Assembly: GCF_002754475.1 (NCBI RefSeq)
Contig: NZ_PEFL01000003.1
Span: forward strand, 186,001 to 250,000
Direction of reading: 5' to 3'
From: Comamonas sp. 26
GTDB taxonomy: Bacteria > Pseudomonadota > Gammaproteobacteria > Burkholderiales > Burkholderiaceae_C
Length of the DNA: 64,000 bases
A model generated the notes under the pieces. The model saw only the letters and a program-made list of their open reading frames with translations. It was not told where the DNA came from and made no database searches. The position numbers were made by a program, and so were the translations under genes. This document shows, one piece after another, positions 39,118 to 47,479 of the stretch (positions are counted from its first letter, which is position 1; each line of letters begins with the position of its first letter).

Positions 39118-39906
39118 CTAGCGAGTGCCGGTAGCCTTGCTGGGCACTACCAGATTCATACCTGGCAGAAGCAACTTGGAGTCGCCGCCGTTCAAAATGA
39201 GCTTCAGGTACTTCCAAGCAGAGCGTGAATGCTCCATCGTGATGGACTCTGCCCGAGTACCTTCTCGTCGTTTAATGGCATCAACGATGCTTCGATGTTG
39301 CTCTTGGGAGACCATGAGCACCGCACGCACTGCCGCACTGTCCGACTGCGTGACGCTCACAAATGCGTTAGGCGCAGCAAATGGCAAGACAACAATTCGC
39401 TCCAGCGAGCGCATGAGCATCGGGCTCTGCGCGGCCTCATGCAAAAGGTCGTGGAAGTAATCATTCAAGCGAACGTAATCAGTCAAGTCCGGAGAAGTCT
39501 CCAGCCGCGCAATAACTTCGTCCAGGTCATCAACACAGCTTTGCATCCTGGCTAGCAAGTTTGGCGATACCCCACGTTCAGCGGCGAGTCGTGCTGCCAT
39601 CCCTTCAAGGTTGCCGCGAATGGCAATCGCATCGAACACGTCCTCCTCGGAAAAGCGGGCTACAGCGTATCCACCTGTGGGAAGTTCTTCAATCAAGCCT
39701 TCTTCACATACCCGAAGCATCGCTATGCGAGCGGGCGTCCGTGAGACGCCGAGGCGGTCAACCAGCATCTGCTCTAGCACCCGGGCTCCTGGCTGGAGAG
39801 CGCCTTCAATGATGAGACCTCTAAGGCCGAGTACAGCCCGAATGGTTTGAGGTTGCTGACCGCTGTCCTCCGCGACAGCCGAGAGTGTGGATGGTTGTGT
39901 TGCCAT
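39118..39906 (-). CDS. GntR-family (FadR/VanR-type) transcriptional regulator
   Basis: 262 residues from ATG at 39906 (MATQPSTLSAVAEDS); an open extension to 40032 crosses its own operator region and is rejected. N-terminal winged helix (LRGLIIEGALQPGARVLEQMLVDRLGVSRTPARIAMLRVCEEGLIEELPTGG), then an FCD effector domain (FDAIAIRGNLEGMAARLAAERG ... LNDYFHDLLHEAAQSP). The metal/ligand histidine pattern of FCD domains is present. Divergent from the Liv-type transporter operon, with three CGTATACG palindromes between. VanR, a GntR member, represses vanAB in several bacteria, which fits the downstream Rieske genes. Confidence 0.88.
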   Translation of the reverse strand: MATQPSTLSAVAEDSGQQPQTIRAVLGLRGLIIEGALQPGARVLEQMLVDRLGVSRTPARIAMLRVCEEGLIEELPTGGYAVARFSEEDVFDAIAIRGNLEGMAARLAAERGVSPNLLARMQSCVDDLDEVIARLETSPDLTDYVRLNDYFHDLLHEAAQSPMLMRSLERIVVLPFAAPNAFVSVTQSDSAAVRAVLMVSQEQHRSIVDAIKRREGTRAESITMEHSRSAWKYLKLILNGGDSKLLLPGMNLVVPSKATGTR

Positions 39907-39947
39907 GCCGACATTGTGCGTCAAAAGGATGGCAAACGCACCATCAG

Positions 39948-40061
39948 CGTATACGCAACGTATACGTGATTTCCCTGAAATTGCCGATTTATAGCTTGAG
40001 ACCCTAGTATTTTTTCTTCTTTGGGCATACATTTCGGCTCAATCCATCATTTACGTATACG
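39948..40061. promoter_or_regulatory. Three CGTATACG operators between GntR gene and transporter operon
   Basis: The 8-base palindrome CGTATACG occurs at 39948-39955, 39959-39966 and 40054-40061. The first two are centred 11 bases apart, one helical turn. The third lies 50 bases before the binding-protein ATG. GntR/FadR-type proteins bind short palindromes of this style. Arrangement suggests autoregulation plus control of the transporter/Rieske operon. Confidence 0.75.
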
Positions 40062-40111
40062 TTGATGCAGGATTGACACCCAGAGCCATGACCTAGAAAA
40101 GCGAGACAGAC

Positions 40112-41290
40112 ATGAGACAAAACGCCCACATACTTCCCATACTGACGTTAGCCACGTGCTTGATTGCCAGCAATGCCCAAGCTCAGCAGGTAGTGAAGGT
40201 CGGTATCGTGGGGCCGTTCTCCGGCCCATTTGCTTCGTCCTTTGGAACCCCATTTCGTCAGGGTGTTGAGGCGTACGTCGCGCAGAATGGAGACAAGGCT
40301 GGAGCTACACGCGTTGAGTTCGTGTATCGCGACCTTGAGGGCCCTAATCCGGAGCGCGCGAAGGCTCTGGCGCAAGAGCTCATCGTCAAAGAGAAGGTGC
40401 AGTACCTGGGCGGCTTTGTATTCACGCCGAATGCCTTAGCAGTAGCTCCACTCATCCAAAGCGCGAAGGTTCCGACGGTCATTTTCAACGCGTCGACCTC
40501 GATGATTCTGAGTAAGTCGGACTACTTTGTCAGAACCTCAAACACGCTTCCTCAGGTCACGGTGCCGGTGGCCAAGTACGCGCTAGATATGAAGGTCAAA
40601 CGTGTCGTGACGGCAGTGTCTGACTACGGTCCCGGGGTGGATGCGGAAAACGCATTTCGCCAAACCTTTCAGGCAGGTGGAGGCGAAGTGGTCGAGTCGA
40701 TTCGGATGCCTCTGAACGCAACCGACTTTGGCCCATTCTTGCAAAAAGTTCGGGCGCTCAAACCTGATGCGCTGTTCGCATTCCTGCCCTTTGGACCACC
40801 CACCTTCGGTTTTGTGAAGGCATTTAACGACAACGGACTTAAAGCGGCGGGCGTGCGATTCCTTGGTACCGCCGAAACTCAGGAGTCCGACCTGCAGGCG
40901 CTTGGTGAGTCTGCATTGAAGCTCGAGACCGGCTACTACTACTCAGCTGTTCATGACTCCCCCAAGAACAAGGCCTTCGTTGCAACACTAGCCAAAGTCA
41001 AAGCAACTCCAAACCCAGCAACCGTCGCTGCGTTTGACGGAACGCATGTCATCTACAAGATGATTGAAGCGACTGGAGGCACTCCGAATGGAACCAAGGC
41101 CATCGAAGCGGTCAAGGGCATGGCTTGGGATAGTCCGCGTGGCCCAATGAAGATTGACTCGCAAACACGCGACGTAATCCAGAACGTATACATGCGCGTG
41201 GTAGAGAAGCAACCCGACGGTCAATATGTGAACCGAGAAACGAAGACCTATTCGGCGCAGCCCGACTACGGTCTGCAACTGAAGAAATAA
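40112..41290 (+). CDS. Liv-type ABC transporter, periplasmic substrate-binding protein
   Basis: 392 residues. Signal peptide cut near AQA-QQVV. The type I periplasmic-binding fold begins VVKVGIVGPFSGPFASSFG and includes FVFTPNALAVAPLI and TPNPATVAAFDGTHVIYKMI. These proteins bind branched amino acids in classical systems but many bind aromatic acids in catabolic operons. First gene of a six-gene operon (binding protein, two permeases, two ATPases, oxygenase, reductase) under the CGTATACG operators. Confidence 0.93.
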   Translation: MRQNAHILPILTLATCLIASNAQAQQVVKVGIVGPFSGPFASSFGTPFRQGVEAYVAQNGDKAGATRVEFVYRDLEGPNPERAKALAQELIVKEKVQYLGGFVFTPNALAVAPLIQSAKVPTVIFNASTSMILSKSDYFVRTSNTLPQVTVPVAKYALDMKVKRVVTAVSDYGPGVDAENAFRQTFQAGGGEVVESIRMPLNATDFGPFLQKVRALKPDALFAFLPFGPPTFGFVKAFNDNGLKAAGVRFLGTAETQESDLQALGESALKLETGYYYSAVHDSPKNKAFVATLAKVKATPNPATVAAFDGTHVIYKMIEATGGTPNGTKAIEAVKGMAWDSPRGPMKIDSQTRDVIQNVYMRVVEKQPDGQYVNRETKTYSAQPDYGLQLKK

Positions 41291-41384
41291 ATAGCGAAAT
41301 CCATGCACAAGGCGCCGCTCTTAGGCGGTGCCTTGGATGAACACGCCCATACACAGCTCCCCACTTTTTAGTCAGGAGGCTCTC

Positions 41385-42248
41385 ATGAGCCTTATTGCAA
41401 GCATTCTCATTGACAGCATCGCCTACGGAATGGTGCTGTTTGTCATCTCCATTGGACTCTCAATCACTCTGGGCTTGATGGGTTTTGTCAACCTGGCCCA
41501 CGGCGTATTCGCCATGGCAGGCGGCTATGGCGCCGCATGGTTCATGAAGTCGCAAGGGCTTGGTTACGAGATAGCAGTACTCATGTCGGTATCGCTAGTG
41601 GCACTTGCCGCATGGCCTCTACAGCGATTGCTATACAGCCGCTTGCAGGACCGAAGCGACCTAGACCAAGTTCTTTTCACAATTGGCCTTGTTTTCGTCG
41701 GCATCGCTGGCATGGGCGTACTTTTTGGGAACGCAATCACCCCTCTGTCGCTGCCCGACTATCTACGCGGCTCCGTCGACTTGGGATTCAGAGTCGTTCC
41801 AGCACAGCGTATTGCAGCAACCATTGCTGGGGTCGCAGTTTTGGTCAGCCTGGTCTGGCTTTTCAACCGCACTCGCTTTGGAATCGAAACACGAGCTGCC
41901 GTCGAAGACGGCAGTGCCGCACGAGCCCTTGGTATTCGTACCTCACGTGTATACGTTCTTGCGTTCAGTCTCGGCGCTGGCCTAGCTGCTCTGGGTGGCG
42001 TCATTGGTGCAGAACTCATGCCGCTTGAGCCTTACTACCCGTTGAAGTATCTGGTTGTTCTACTGGCAGTCGTCGCAGTCGGCGGTGTCGGCAGTCCCCT
42101 CGGTCTGATGGCTTCTGCTCTGCTTCTCGGGACGGTTGAAACCACCGCGAAGTATTTGGTTCCCAGCCTCTCCTCCATCCTCTTCTTCGCCACGATGCTC
42201 GCCGTTTTGGCATGGCGACCAGCTGGTCTATTTGGGCGTACGCACTGA
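41385..42248 (+). CDS. Liv-type ABC transporter permease (LivH-like)
   Basis: 287 residues from ATG at 41385, which has a perfect AGGAGG site six bases upstream; an open frame back to 41328 is excluded. About eight transmembrane segments. The LivH signature GLSITLGLMGFVNLAHGVFAMAGGYGAAW is near the N-terminus and the cytoplasmic EAA-like loop VEDGSAARALGIRTSRVYVLAFSLG lies near residue 180. With the LivM-like subunit it forms the membrane channel. Confidence 0.93.
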   Translation: MSLIASILIDSIAYGMVLFVISIGLSITLGLMGFVNLAHGVFAMAGGYGAAWFMKSQGLGYEIAVLMSVSLVALAAWPLQRLLYSRLQDRSDLDQVLFTIGLVFVGIAGMGVLFGNAITPLSLPDYLRGSVDLGFRVVPAQRIAATIAGVAVLVSLVWLFNRTRFGIETRAAVEDGSAARALGIRTSRVYVLAFSLGAGLAALGGVIGAELMPLEPYYPLKYLVVLLAVVAVGGVGSPLGLMASALLLGTVETTAKYLVPSLSSILFFATMLAVLAWRPAGLFGRTH

Positions 42249-42253
42249 ATACT

Positions 42254-43243
42254 ATGGAACACGTTCTTGTTGCTCAAAAGCAGAGCCAAGCCTCTCGGGC
42301 AGTCTCTGTTCTCCCAGAAGTCGGGCTATGCATAGCTGGACTACTGCTTTTTTATGTCATGCCTGAGGACCTTGGGTTTGCTACCCGAATTCTCATCGGT
42401 TGCCTATTTGCACTCTCATTGGACCTAGTTCTCGGGTATGCGGGCATCGTGACGCTCGGTCACGCGGCGATGTTTGGCGTCGGCGCATACGCGGCGGGAA
42501 TCTTTGCCGTGAAGGTTTCAGGGGACCCCTTGGTAGGTCTTGTCGTCGGCGCGGCGGCCGGGGCAGTGGTCGCCGCAATAAGCGGACTACTAGTACTACG
42601 CAGCCACGGACTGACCTCGGTGATGATTACTCTCGCCATTGCGCAACTACTGGCAGAGGTAGCGAGTAAATGGCGCACCCTGACTGGTGGAGATGACGGC
42701 CTTTCGGGTATCACCACCAGCCCTCTCTTTGGCAAATTTGAGTTCGATTTCCTTGGTCAAACCGGGTACTTCTACGCTCTGACAGTTCTGATTCTGGCTT
42801 TCGCCTTTTTACGTCGACTAGTACGTTCACCTTTTGGCTTAACGACGGTCGGTATTCGGGAGGACCGTGAGCGCATGTCGTCACTTGGCTGCCGCGTCAA
42901 TCGACACCTAACCATCGTCTACGCAATCGGTGGCGCGCTAGCCGGCATCGCCGGTGCTCTGTCAGCACAAATAACGCAAGTCGTTGGTCTCACCAGTCTC
43001 GGTTTCTCACATTCAGCTGAGGTGCTGGTCATGTTGGTTCTAGGCGGAACCGGACGACTCTGGGGCGCAATCGTCGGAACGCTTGCCTTCATGGTCGTGC
43101 ACCACTATGCCGCGGCGGTTGACCCTTTCCGCTGGATGTTTGTGATTGGCGGCCTGCTTCTCGTCGTTGTGTTGTTCATGCCTGGCGGCATCACTGGTGC
43201 CATCGCCGCTCTCGCGCAACGCTTTAAAGGAGCCAACAAATGA
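42254..43243 (+). CDS. Liv-type ABC transporter permease (LivM-like)
   Basis: 329 residues from ATG at 42254, five bases after the LivH stop. Multi-pass membrane protein with LivM signature LSLDLVLGYAGIVTLGHAAMFGVGAYAAG and the coupling loop VGIREDRERMSSLGCRVNRHLTIVYAIGGALAGIAG. Overlaps the following ATPase gene by four bases. The N-terminus is slightly long and polar (about 25 residues) before the first helix. Confidence 0.93.
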   Translation: MEHVLVAQKQSQASRAVSVLPEVGLCIAGLLLFYVMPEDLGFATRILIGCLFALSLDLVLGYAGIVTLGHAAMFGVGAYAAGIFAVKVSGDPLVGLVVGAAAGAVVAAISGLLVLRSHGLTSVMITLAIAQLLAEVASKWRTLTGGDDGLSGITTSPLFGKFEFDFLGQTGYFYALTVLILAFAFLRRLVRSPFGLTTVGIREDRERMSSLGCRVNRHLTIVYAIGGALAGIAGALSAQITQVVGLTSLGFSHSAEVLVMLVLGGTGRLWGAIVGTLAFMVVHHYAAAVDPFRWMFVIGGLLLVVVLFMPGGITGAIAALAQRFKGANK

Positions 43244-44004
43244 ACAAATCAAACGAGAACGCGCTTGAAGTTCGCGGTTTGAACAGACGCTTCGGAGCTT
43301 TGCACGTCACGACCAACGTGGACATCACGTTGAAACGCGGTGCTCGCGCAGCTCTGATTGGACCAAACGGTGCAGGCAAGACAACCCTCATCAACCTAAT
43401 TTCTGGCGCTCTGCGTCCATCGTCCGGAAGCATTGCTCTGCAGGGCATGGACGTGACATCGCTAGACCAAGCAAAACGAGCTCGTCTAGGACTATTGCGC
43501 TCTTTCCAAATCACCCGGCTGTTCAAACCCATGACGATTGGGGACAACGTCCGCCTAGCCATCCTGCAAAGCAGTGGGCGGCGACTTGGCATCTGGCGGG
43601 ATGTACGTTCAGAAACGGACCTCGACGAGCAGGTCTATGGCGCGCTAAAGACGGTGGGGCTGCACGACCGTGAATCAGTAGGCGTCACCAAGTTGGCATA
43701 TGGCGAGCAACGGCTCCTTGAACTCGCTCTCGCTCTTGCCACAAATCCAAGCGTTCTTTTGCTTGATGAACCTGCTGCCGGCGTTCCACAAAGCGAGAGC
43801 AATGTCATCGTCCAGGCTGTTGAGCGACTCCCCAAGGACTTGGCTGTACTACTCATTGAGCATGACATGGACCTAGTGTTCAGGCTTGCCAATGAAATCA
43901 CTGTCCTTGTTGCAGGTAGCGTCCTCATGAAGGGCTCTCCCAAGGATATCGAAGCAGATGAGCGCGTTCAGCGCTTGTACCTTGGAGACAAGCATGCCCA
44001 TTAA
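43240..44004 (+). CDS. Liv-type ABC transporter ATPase (LivG-like)
   Basis: 254 residues. Walker A GPNGAGKTT, Q-loop FQITRLFKPM, LivG-type signature KLAYGEQRLLELALALA in place of LSGGQ, Walker B VLLLDEPAAG, switch LIEHDMD. The post-Walker-B segment reads GVPQSES rather than the common GxNPxE. Hydrolyses ATP to drive uptake with the LivF-like partner. Confidence 0.93.
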   Translation: MNKSNENALEVRGLNRRFGALHVTTNVDITLKRGARAALIGPNGAGKTTLINLISGALRPSSGSIALQGMDVTSLDQAKRARLGLLRSFQITRLFKPMTIGDNVRLAILQSSGRRLGIWRDVRSETDLDEQVYGALKTVGLHDRESVGVTKLAYGEQRLLELALALATNPSVLLLDEPAAGVPQSESNVIVQAVERLPKDLAVLLIEHDMDLVFRLANEITVLVAGSVLMKGSPKDIEADERVQRLYLGDKHAH

Positions 44005-44749
44005 TGAACTCAAGTTGCAAAGCGTCGTAGCGGGCTATGCCGGAACGACTGTTCTGGAGAACGTTGAGCTGTCCGTCAGGCGAGGTGAACGGGTTGGAAT
44101 CATTGGCCGAAATGGCGCCGGTAAAACAACAACCCTAGCCACAGCAATGGGCTTGACCCAGCAAATCAGCGGTCAAGTGTTTTTCGACGGAATCGACGTG
44201 AGTTCGTTGCCCACTCCTGACCGAGCGCGTAGAGGTTTGGGCTATGTACCGCAAACACGGGACATCTTCAAATCGATGACCGTGCGAGACAACCTGCGCA
44301 CGGGCCTTCAAGGAGGCCCAGATGCGCGTCTCGAGGACGCATATGCCATCTTTCCTCGCCTACATGAGCGTCGCGACAACTTTGGGAATGAGCTTTCAGG
44401 CGGCGAGCAACAGATGCTCTCCATCGCTCGTTCATTGATGGGACAGCCTGACATCCTGCTGCTCGATGAGCCATTGGAAGGCCTAGCACCAGTTGTTGCA
44501 CAGGAGCTGATGAGTTCCCTAACCAAGTTCTCGTCGGAGCGCGGACTCGGCTGCATTTTGGTTGAGCAGCATGTCGCACTCGTCCTAGAGTTCGCGACCT
44601 CCATTCTTCTTTTAGAGCGAGGTCAACCGGCCTTCTGGGGCACAACTCAAGAGCTAAAGAACCAACCAGAGTTGCTCGGCAGCGCCATCGGCCTCAAGAG
44701 CAATGCCTCCTCAAGTATTGAGCGCTCAGCTCAATCGCAGCTCGCATAG
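43994..44749 (+). CDS. Liv-type ABC transporter ATPase (LivF-like)
   Basis: 251 residues from ATG at 43994, overlapping the LivG-like gene by 11 bases; translation is therefore coupled. Walker A GRNGAGKTTT, Q-loop YVPQTRDIF, signature LSGGEQQML, Walker B ILLLDEPLEGLAP, switch VEQHV. The LEGLAP segment is typical of LivF. Gap to the Rieske gene is only 26 bases. Confidence 0.93.
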   Translation: MPINELKLQSVVAGYAGTTVLENVELSVRRGERVGIIGRNGAGKTTTLATAMGLTQQISGQVFFDGIDVSSLPTPDRARRGLGYVPQTRDIFKSMTVRDNLRTGLQGGPDARLEDAYAIFPRLHERRDNFGNELSGGEQQMLSIARSLMGQPDILLLDEPLEGLAPVVAQELMSSLTKFSSERGLGCILVEQHVALVLEFATSILLLERGQPAFWGTTQELKNQPELLGSAIGLKSNASSSIERSAQSQLA

Positions 44750-44775
44750 CAAATTCATCGCCACGGAGAAAAAAC

Positions 44776-45846
44776 ATGTTTATCAAAAACGCCTGGTACA
44801 TCGCAGCATGGGCCCACGAGGTTAAGGACAAACCGTTCCCTCGAACCATTTGCAGCGAAGACATCGTTATGTACCGCGATGCACACACCGGCAAGGTCGG
44901 GGCTCTTGAGGACCGCTGCTGTCATCGCGGAACGCCACTGCGCTTTGGCCAAGTAGTAGATGGAGGCATTGAGTGCGGCTATCACGGACTGGTTTTTGAC
45001 TGCGCCGGTTCTTGTGTCCGTATCCCCGGCCAAGCAAAGATTCCTACAAAAGCCAAGGTTCGCTCCTATCCCATCGTCGAGAAAGACGAGTTCCTTTGGA
45101 TATGGATGGGGGAGCCCGAAAAGGCTGACGAATCACTCATCATCGACTACCCCTTCCACAACGACTACAAGAAGTGGCCGCACAAACATGAGGTCTACCA
45201 TGTGAAGTGCAATTACATGCTGCTCGTGGACAATTTGATGGACATGACCCATCTGGCTTATGTGCACAAGTCGACCATCGGTGGAAGCAATCCCAAAGCA
45301 CTTGTCGAAGCGAAGACCAACGTCACTCCAAATCCCAAAGGCTTGCACTACATCCGCTGGATGCAGGACTGTCCACCTCCTCCGACATACAAGCGAGCCG
45401 CTCCGAGCTTGGGCGAGAGCGTAGACCGCTGGCAAGAGTTCGAGTACGTTGTGCCAGGCAACATCATGCAGTGGAGCGGAGCACTCAATGTGGGCTTGAA
45501 TGCAATGGAGAATCGCGACCAGAGCAGTGGTTTCTCGCTGCGACTGTTTCATGGGTTAACCCCTGAGACAGAGAGCACATGCTTCTATTTTTGGTCAACG
45601 GCAAATGGCTATCGCCAAGATGACCCAGCGGCCACAGAAGAACTGTTTAATGAAATCAGCATCGCGTTTAACGAAGACAAGCAAATCGTTGAAGCTCAGC
45701 AAAAGACGCTAGAGGCAACTGGTGAGACCCGTCTAGTTGACATCGTCTCTGATGCGGCACGAGTTCATATGCGTCGCGCGGTGAATCGCATCATCGCCGA
45801 TGAACAAACGGCATCTGACAATGGCCAGGTAAAGGAACTAGCGTGA
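44776..45846 (+). CDS. VanA-like Rieske oxygenase, terminal component
   Basis: 356 residues. The N-terminal Rieske domain has Cys48-x-His50 (RCCHRGTPL) and Cys67-x2-His70 (CGYHGLVF). The mononuclear-iron site has Asp156-x2-His159-x4-His164 in DNLMDMTHLAYVH. Overall likeness to VanA (FIKNAWYIAAW start, RSYPIVEKDEFLWIWMGEP) and also to dicamba monooxygenase of the same branch. Such enzymes demethylate aryl methyl ethers with O2, releasing formaldehyde, or hydroxylate related acids. Its reductase follows with a four-base overlap. The substrate is likely the compound imported by the Liv system. VanA is a family statement; vanillate itself is not proven. Confidence 0.87.
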   Translation: MFIKNAWYIAAWAHEVKDKPFPRTICSEDIVMYRDAHTGKVGALEDRCCHRGTPLRFGQVVDGGIECGYHGLVFDCAGSCVRIPGQAKIPTKAKVRSYPIVEKDEFLWIWMGEPEKADESLIIDYPFHNDYKKWPHKHEVYHVKCNYMLLVDNLMDMTHLAYVHKSTIGGSNPKALVEAKTNVTPNPKGLHYIRWMQDCPPPPTYKRAAPSLGESVDRWQEFEYVVPGNIMQWSGALNVGLNAMENRDQSSGFSLRLFHGLTPETESTCFYFWSTANGYRQDDPAATEELFNEISIAFNEDKQIVEAQQKTLEATGETRLVDIVSDAARVHMRRAVNRIIADEQTASDNGQVKELA

Positions 45847-46805
45847 GCTCCGAGTTGACTCTCAAGGTTCGGGTGGCTGCGGTCTCAGATGAGGCCGAAG
45901 ACATTCGAAGCCTTGAACTTGTATCGATGGACGGAAGCCTGCTTCCGGCCTTTGCTGCAGGTTCGCATATCGACGTGCACTTAACGGAAAAAATTATCCG
46001 TCAGTACTCTCTATGCAATGCACCATCCGAACGAACGCGATACGTGATTGCGGTTCTACGCGACGCACAAGGGCGAGGCGGGTCTGCTGCAGTTCATGAG
46101 TTAAAGGTCGGCGACGAAATTCTTATTAGCGCGCCACGGAACCTCTTCGAACTGCGAACAGAAGGCAACTCAGTCCTAGTTGCTGGCGGAATCGGCATCA
46201 CCCCCATCCTAAGCATGGCCCAAAGCCTAGCTGCAGCGGGGCGCTCCTTCTCAATGCATTACGCAACGCGAACACGCAAGCGCACTGCATTCCTGGAAAA
46301 AATACGCACCTCCACGTTTGCTTCTTCAGTTTCGCACTACTGGAGCCAAGAGCCGGACGGCCAAAAGCTAGAGCTCGAAGAATTGCTCCGTGCTCCAAAG
46401 CCAGATGACCATTTGTACGTCTGCGGGCCTCGCCATTTCATGGATTCAGTAATCAAAACTGCCAGTGATATGGGTTGGCCTGAAGGGAACGTTCACTATG
46501 AATTCTTCACTGGCGAAGTTGTGCGGCTGGATTCTGACGAGACCTTTAACGTGCAAATCGCCAGCTCTGGTCAATCGATTTCAGTTGGCCCTGAGCAAAC
46601 GGTCGTCGAAGCGCTTGCGGCCGTCGGCATTGAAATCCCGACCTCTTGTGAGCAAGGAATCTGCGGAACCTGTCTAACAAGGGTTCTACGAGGCGAGCCA
46701 GACCATAGGGATATGTTTCTCACCCCAGAGGAACAGGCATGCAACGACAAGTTCTTGCCCTGCTGCTCACGTTCCAAGTCTAAGATTCTTGTTTTGGACC
46801 TTTAA
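45843..46805 (+). CDS. VanB-like oxygenase reductase (FMN, NADH, plant-type 2Fe-2S)
   Basis: 320 residues from GTG at 45843. FMN-binding RQYSLCNAP, NAD-binding VLVAGGIGITPILSMA and YVCGPRHFMD. The C-terminal ferredoxin domain has CEQGICGTCLTRVLRG with the fourth Cys in FLPCCS. This class IA reductase passes electrons from NAD(P)H to the VanA-like partner. Last gene of the operon. No clear terminator, but inverted repeats (CTCCGC/GCGGAG at about 46906) lie about 100 bases downstream. Confidence 0.92.
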   Translation: MSSELTLKVRVAAVSDEAEDIRSLELVSMDGSLLPAFAAGSHIDVHLTEKIIRQYSLCNAPSERTRYVIAVLRDAQGRGGSAAVHELKVGDEILISAPRNLFELRTEGNSVLVAGGIGITPILSMAQSLAAAGRSFSMHYATRTRKRTAFLEKIRTSTFASSVSHYWSQEPDGQKLELEELLRAPKPDDHLYVCGPRHFMDSVIKTASDMGWPEGNVHYEFFTGEVVRLDSDETFNVQIASSGQSISVGPEQTVVEALAAVGIEIPTSCEQGICGTCLTRVLRGEPDHRDMFLTPEEQACNDKFLPCCSRSKSKILVLDL

Positions 46806-47010
46806 TGGAGCTTGAATCTCTGAGAGAAGGCCGGCTGCCGCCCGTCAAGGCCTAGTTCATCGAACACAACAACTTTGGCGGCGTGAGTAGGGCAAGGGAT
46901 GATTCTCCGCATTAGCGGAGCACCTGAATTTTTCAGGCCTTGCCCGTCTTTCTGAGCTTCGATTTATTCCTCGAACGCAAACGTGCCGCCACTGAAGCTG
47001 TGAGCCCTAA
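46806..47010. other. Intergenic stretch after the reductase gene
   Basis: About 200 bases with nested inverted repeats: GGCAAGG/CCTTGCC (46889-46948) enclosing CTCCGC-ATTA-GCGGAG (46903-46918). This is probably the operon's terminator region, although no T tract follows. No gene. Confidence 0.45.
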
Positions 47011-47326
47011 TCATTCCAAGGCAGCTGCTTCCTTGACTTCCAGCTCCATGGCACCACGGTCGTTTTGAGGAGCGACTAAGTCGGGGAGCGCACCATCTCG
47101 GCTCATGAGCTACAAAGCCATAGCTACATTCCAACGCTCACAGACGGGTCGCTGGCTTCAAGCTACTGCAGCGTTGCCACGGAACGCGCATGCGGCTGGC
47201 CCAACTCCGCAGCGACTCCTTTCGTCCTAGCCGCATCAAGGCCTGGTCCACTTCCAATTTATATAGTGCTACTTGGGTAGCAGGCGGGACAGCACCGAAC
47301 TCTCGGGTGCTCTCTGACATACTCAT
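47011..47326 (-). pseudogene. Decayed XRE-type antitoxin gene
   Basis: Three consecutive pieces in different frames together read as one small helix-turn-helix antitoxin. First piece (47326 leftward): VALYKLEVDQALMRLGRKESLRSWASRM. Then in another frame: SVATLQ-stop-LEASDPSVSVGM. Last piece (47106-47011): MSRDGALPDLVAPQNDRGAM, ending EVKEAAALE. The order matches antitoxins of HipB-like type (RLGRRESLRSWA ... VSVPTLxRLExGDP ... LPDLAAPExDRGALE). Frameshifts and internal stops show it is dead. No toxin partner (hipA-like) remains to its left. Confidence 0.72.
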
Positions 47327-47479
47327 CTATCAGTACAAAAGTACCCAATTTGTACTCATATATCGGTACACCTACAGCCTGCACTCCTTGGCACAGCGGT
47401 GCAATGAAGCGCTAGGACTGGCCGGCAATCACCATGAAGAAACGGGCGGTCCAGCACTACCTTGGCGCACAATTGGCGT

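Noticed and set aside
44776..46805. Naming the Rieske pair as dicamba or vanillate demethylase
   Set aside because: The same branch includes several methyl-ether and ring hydroxylases; context supports demethylation but not one substrate.
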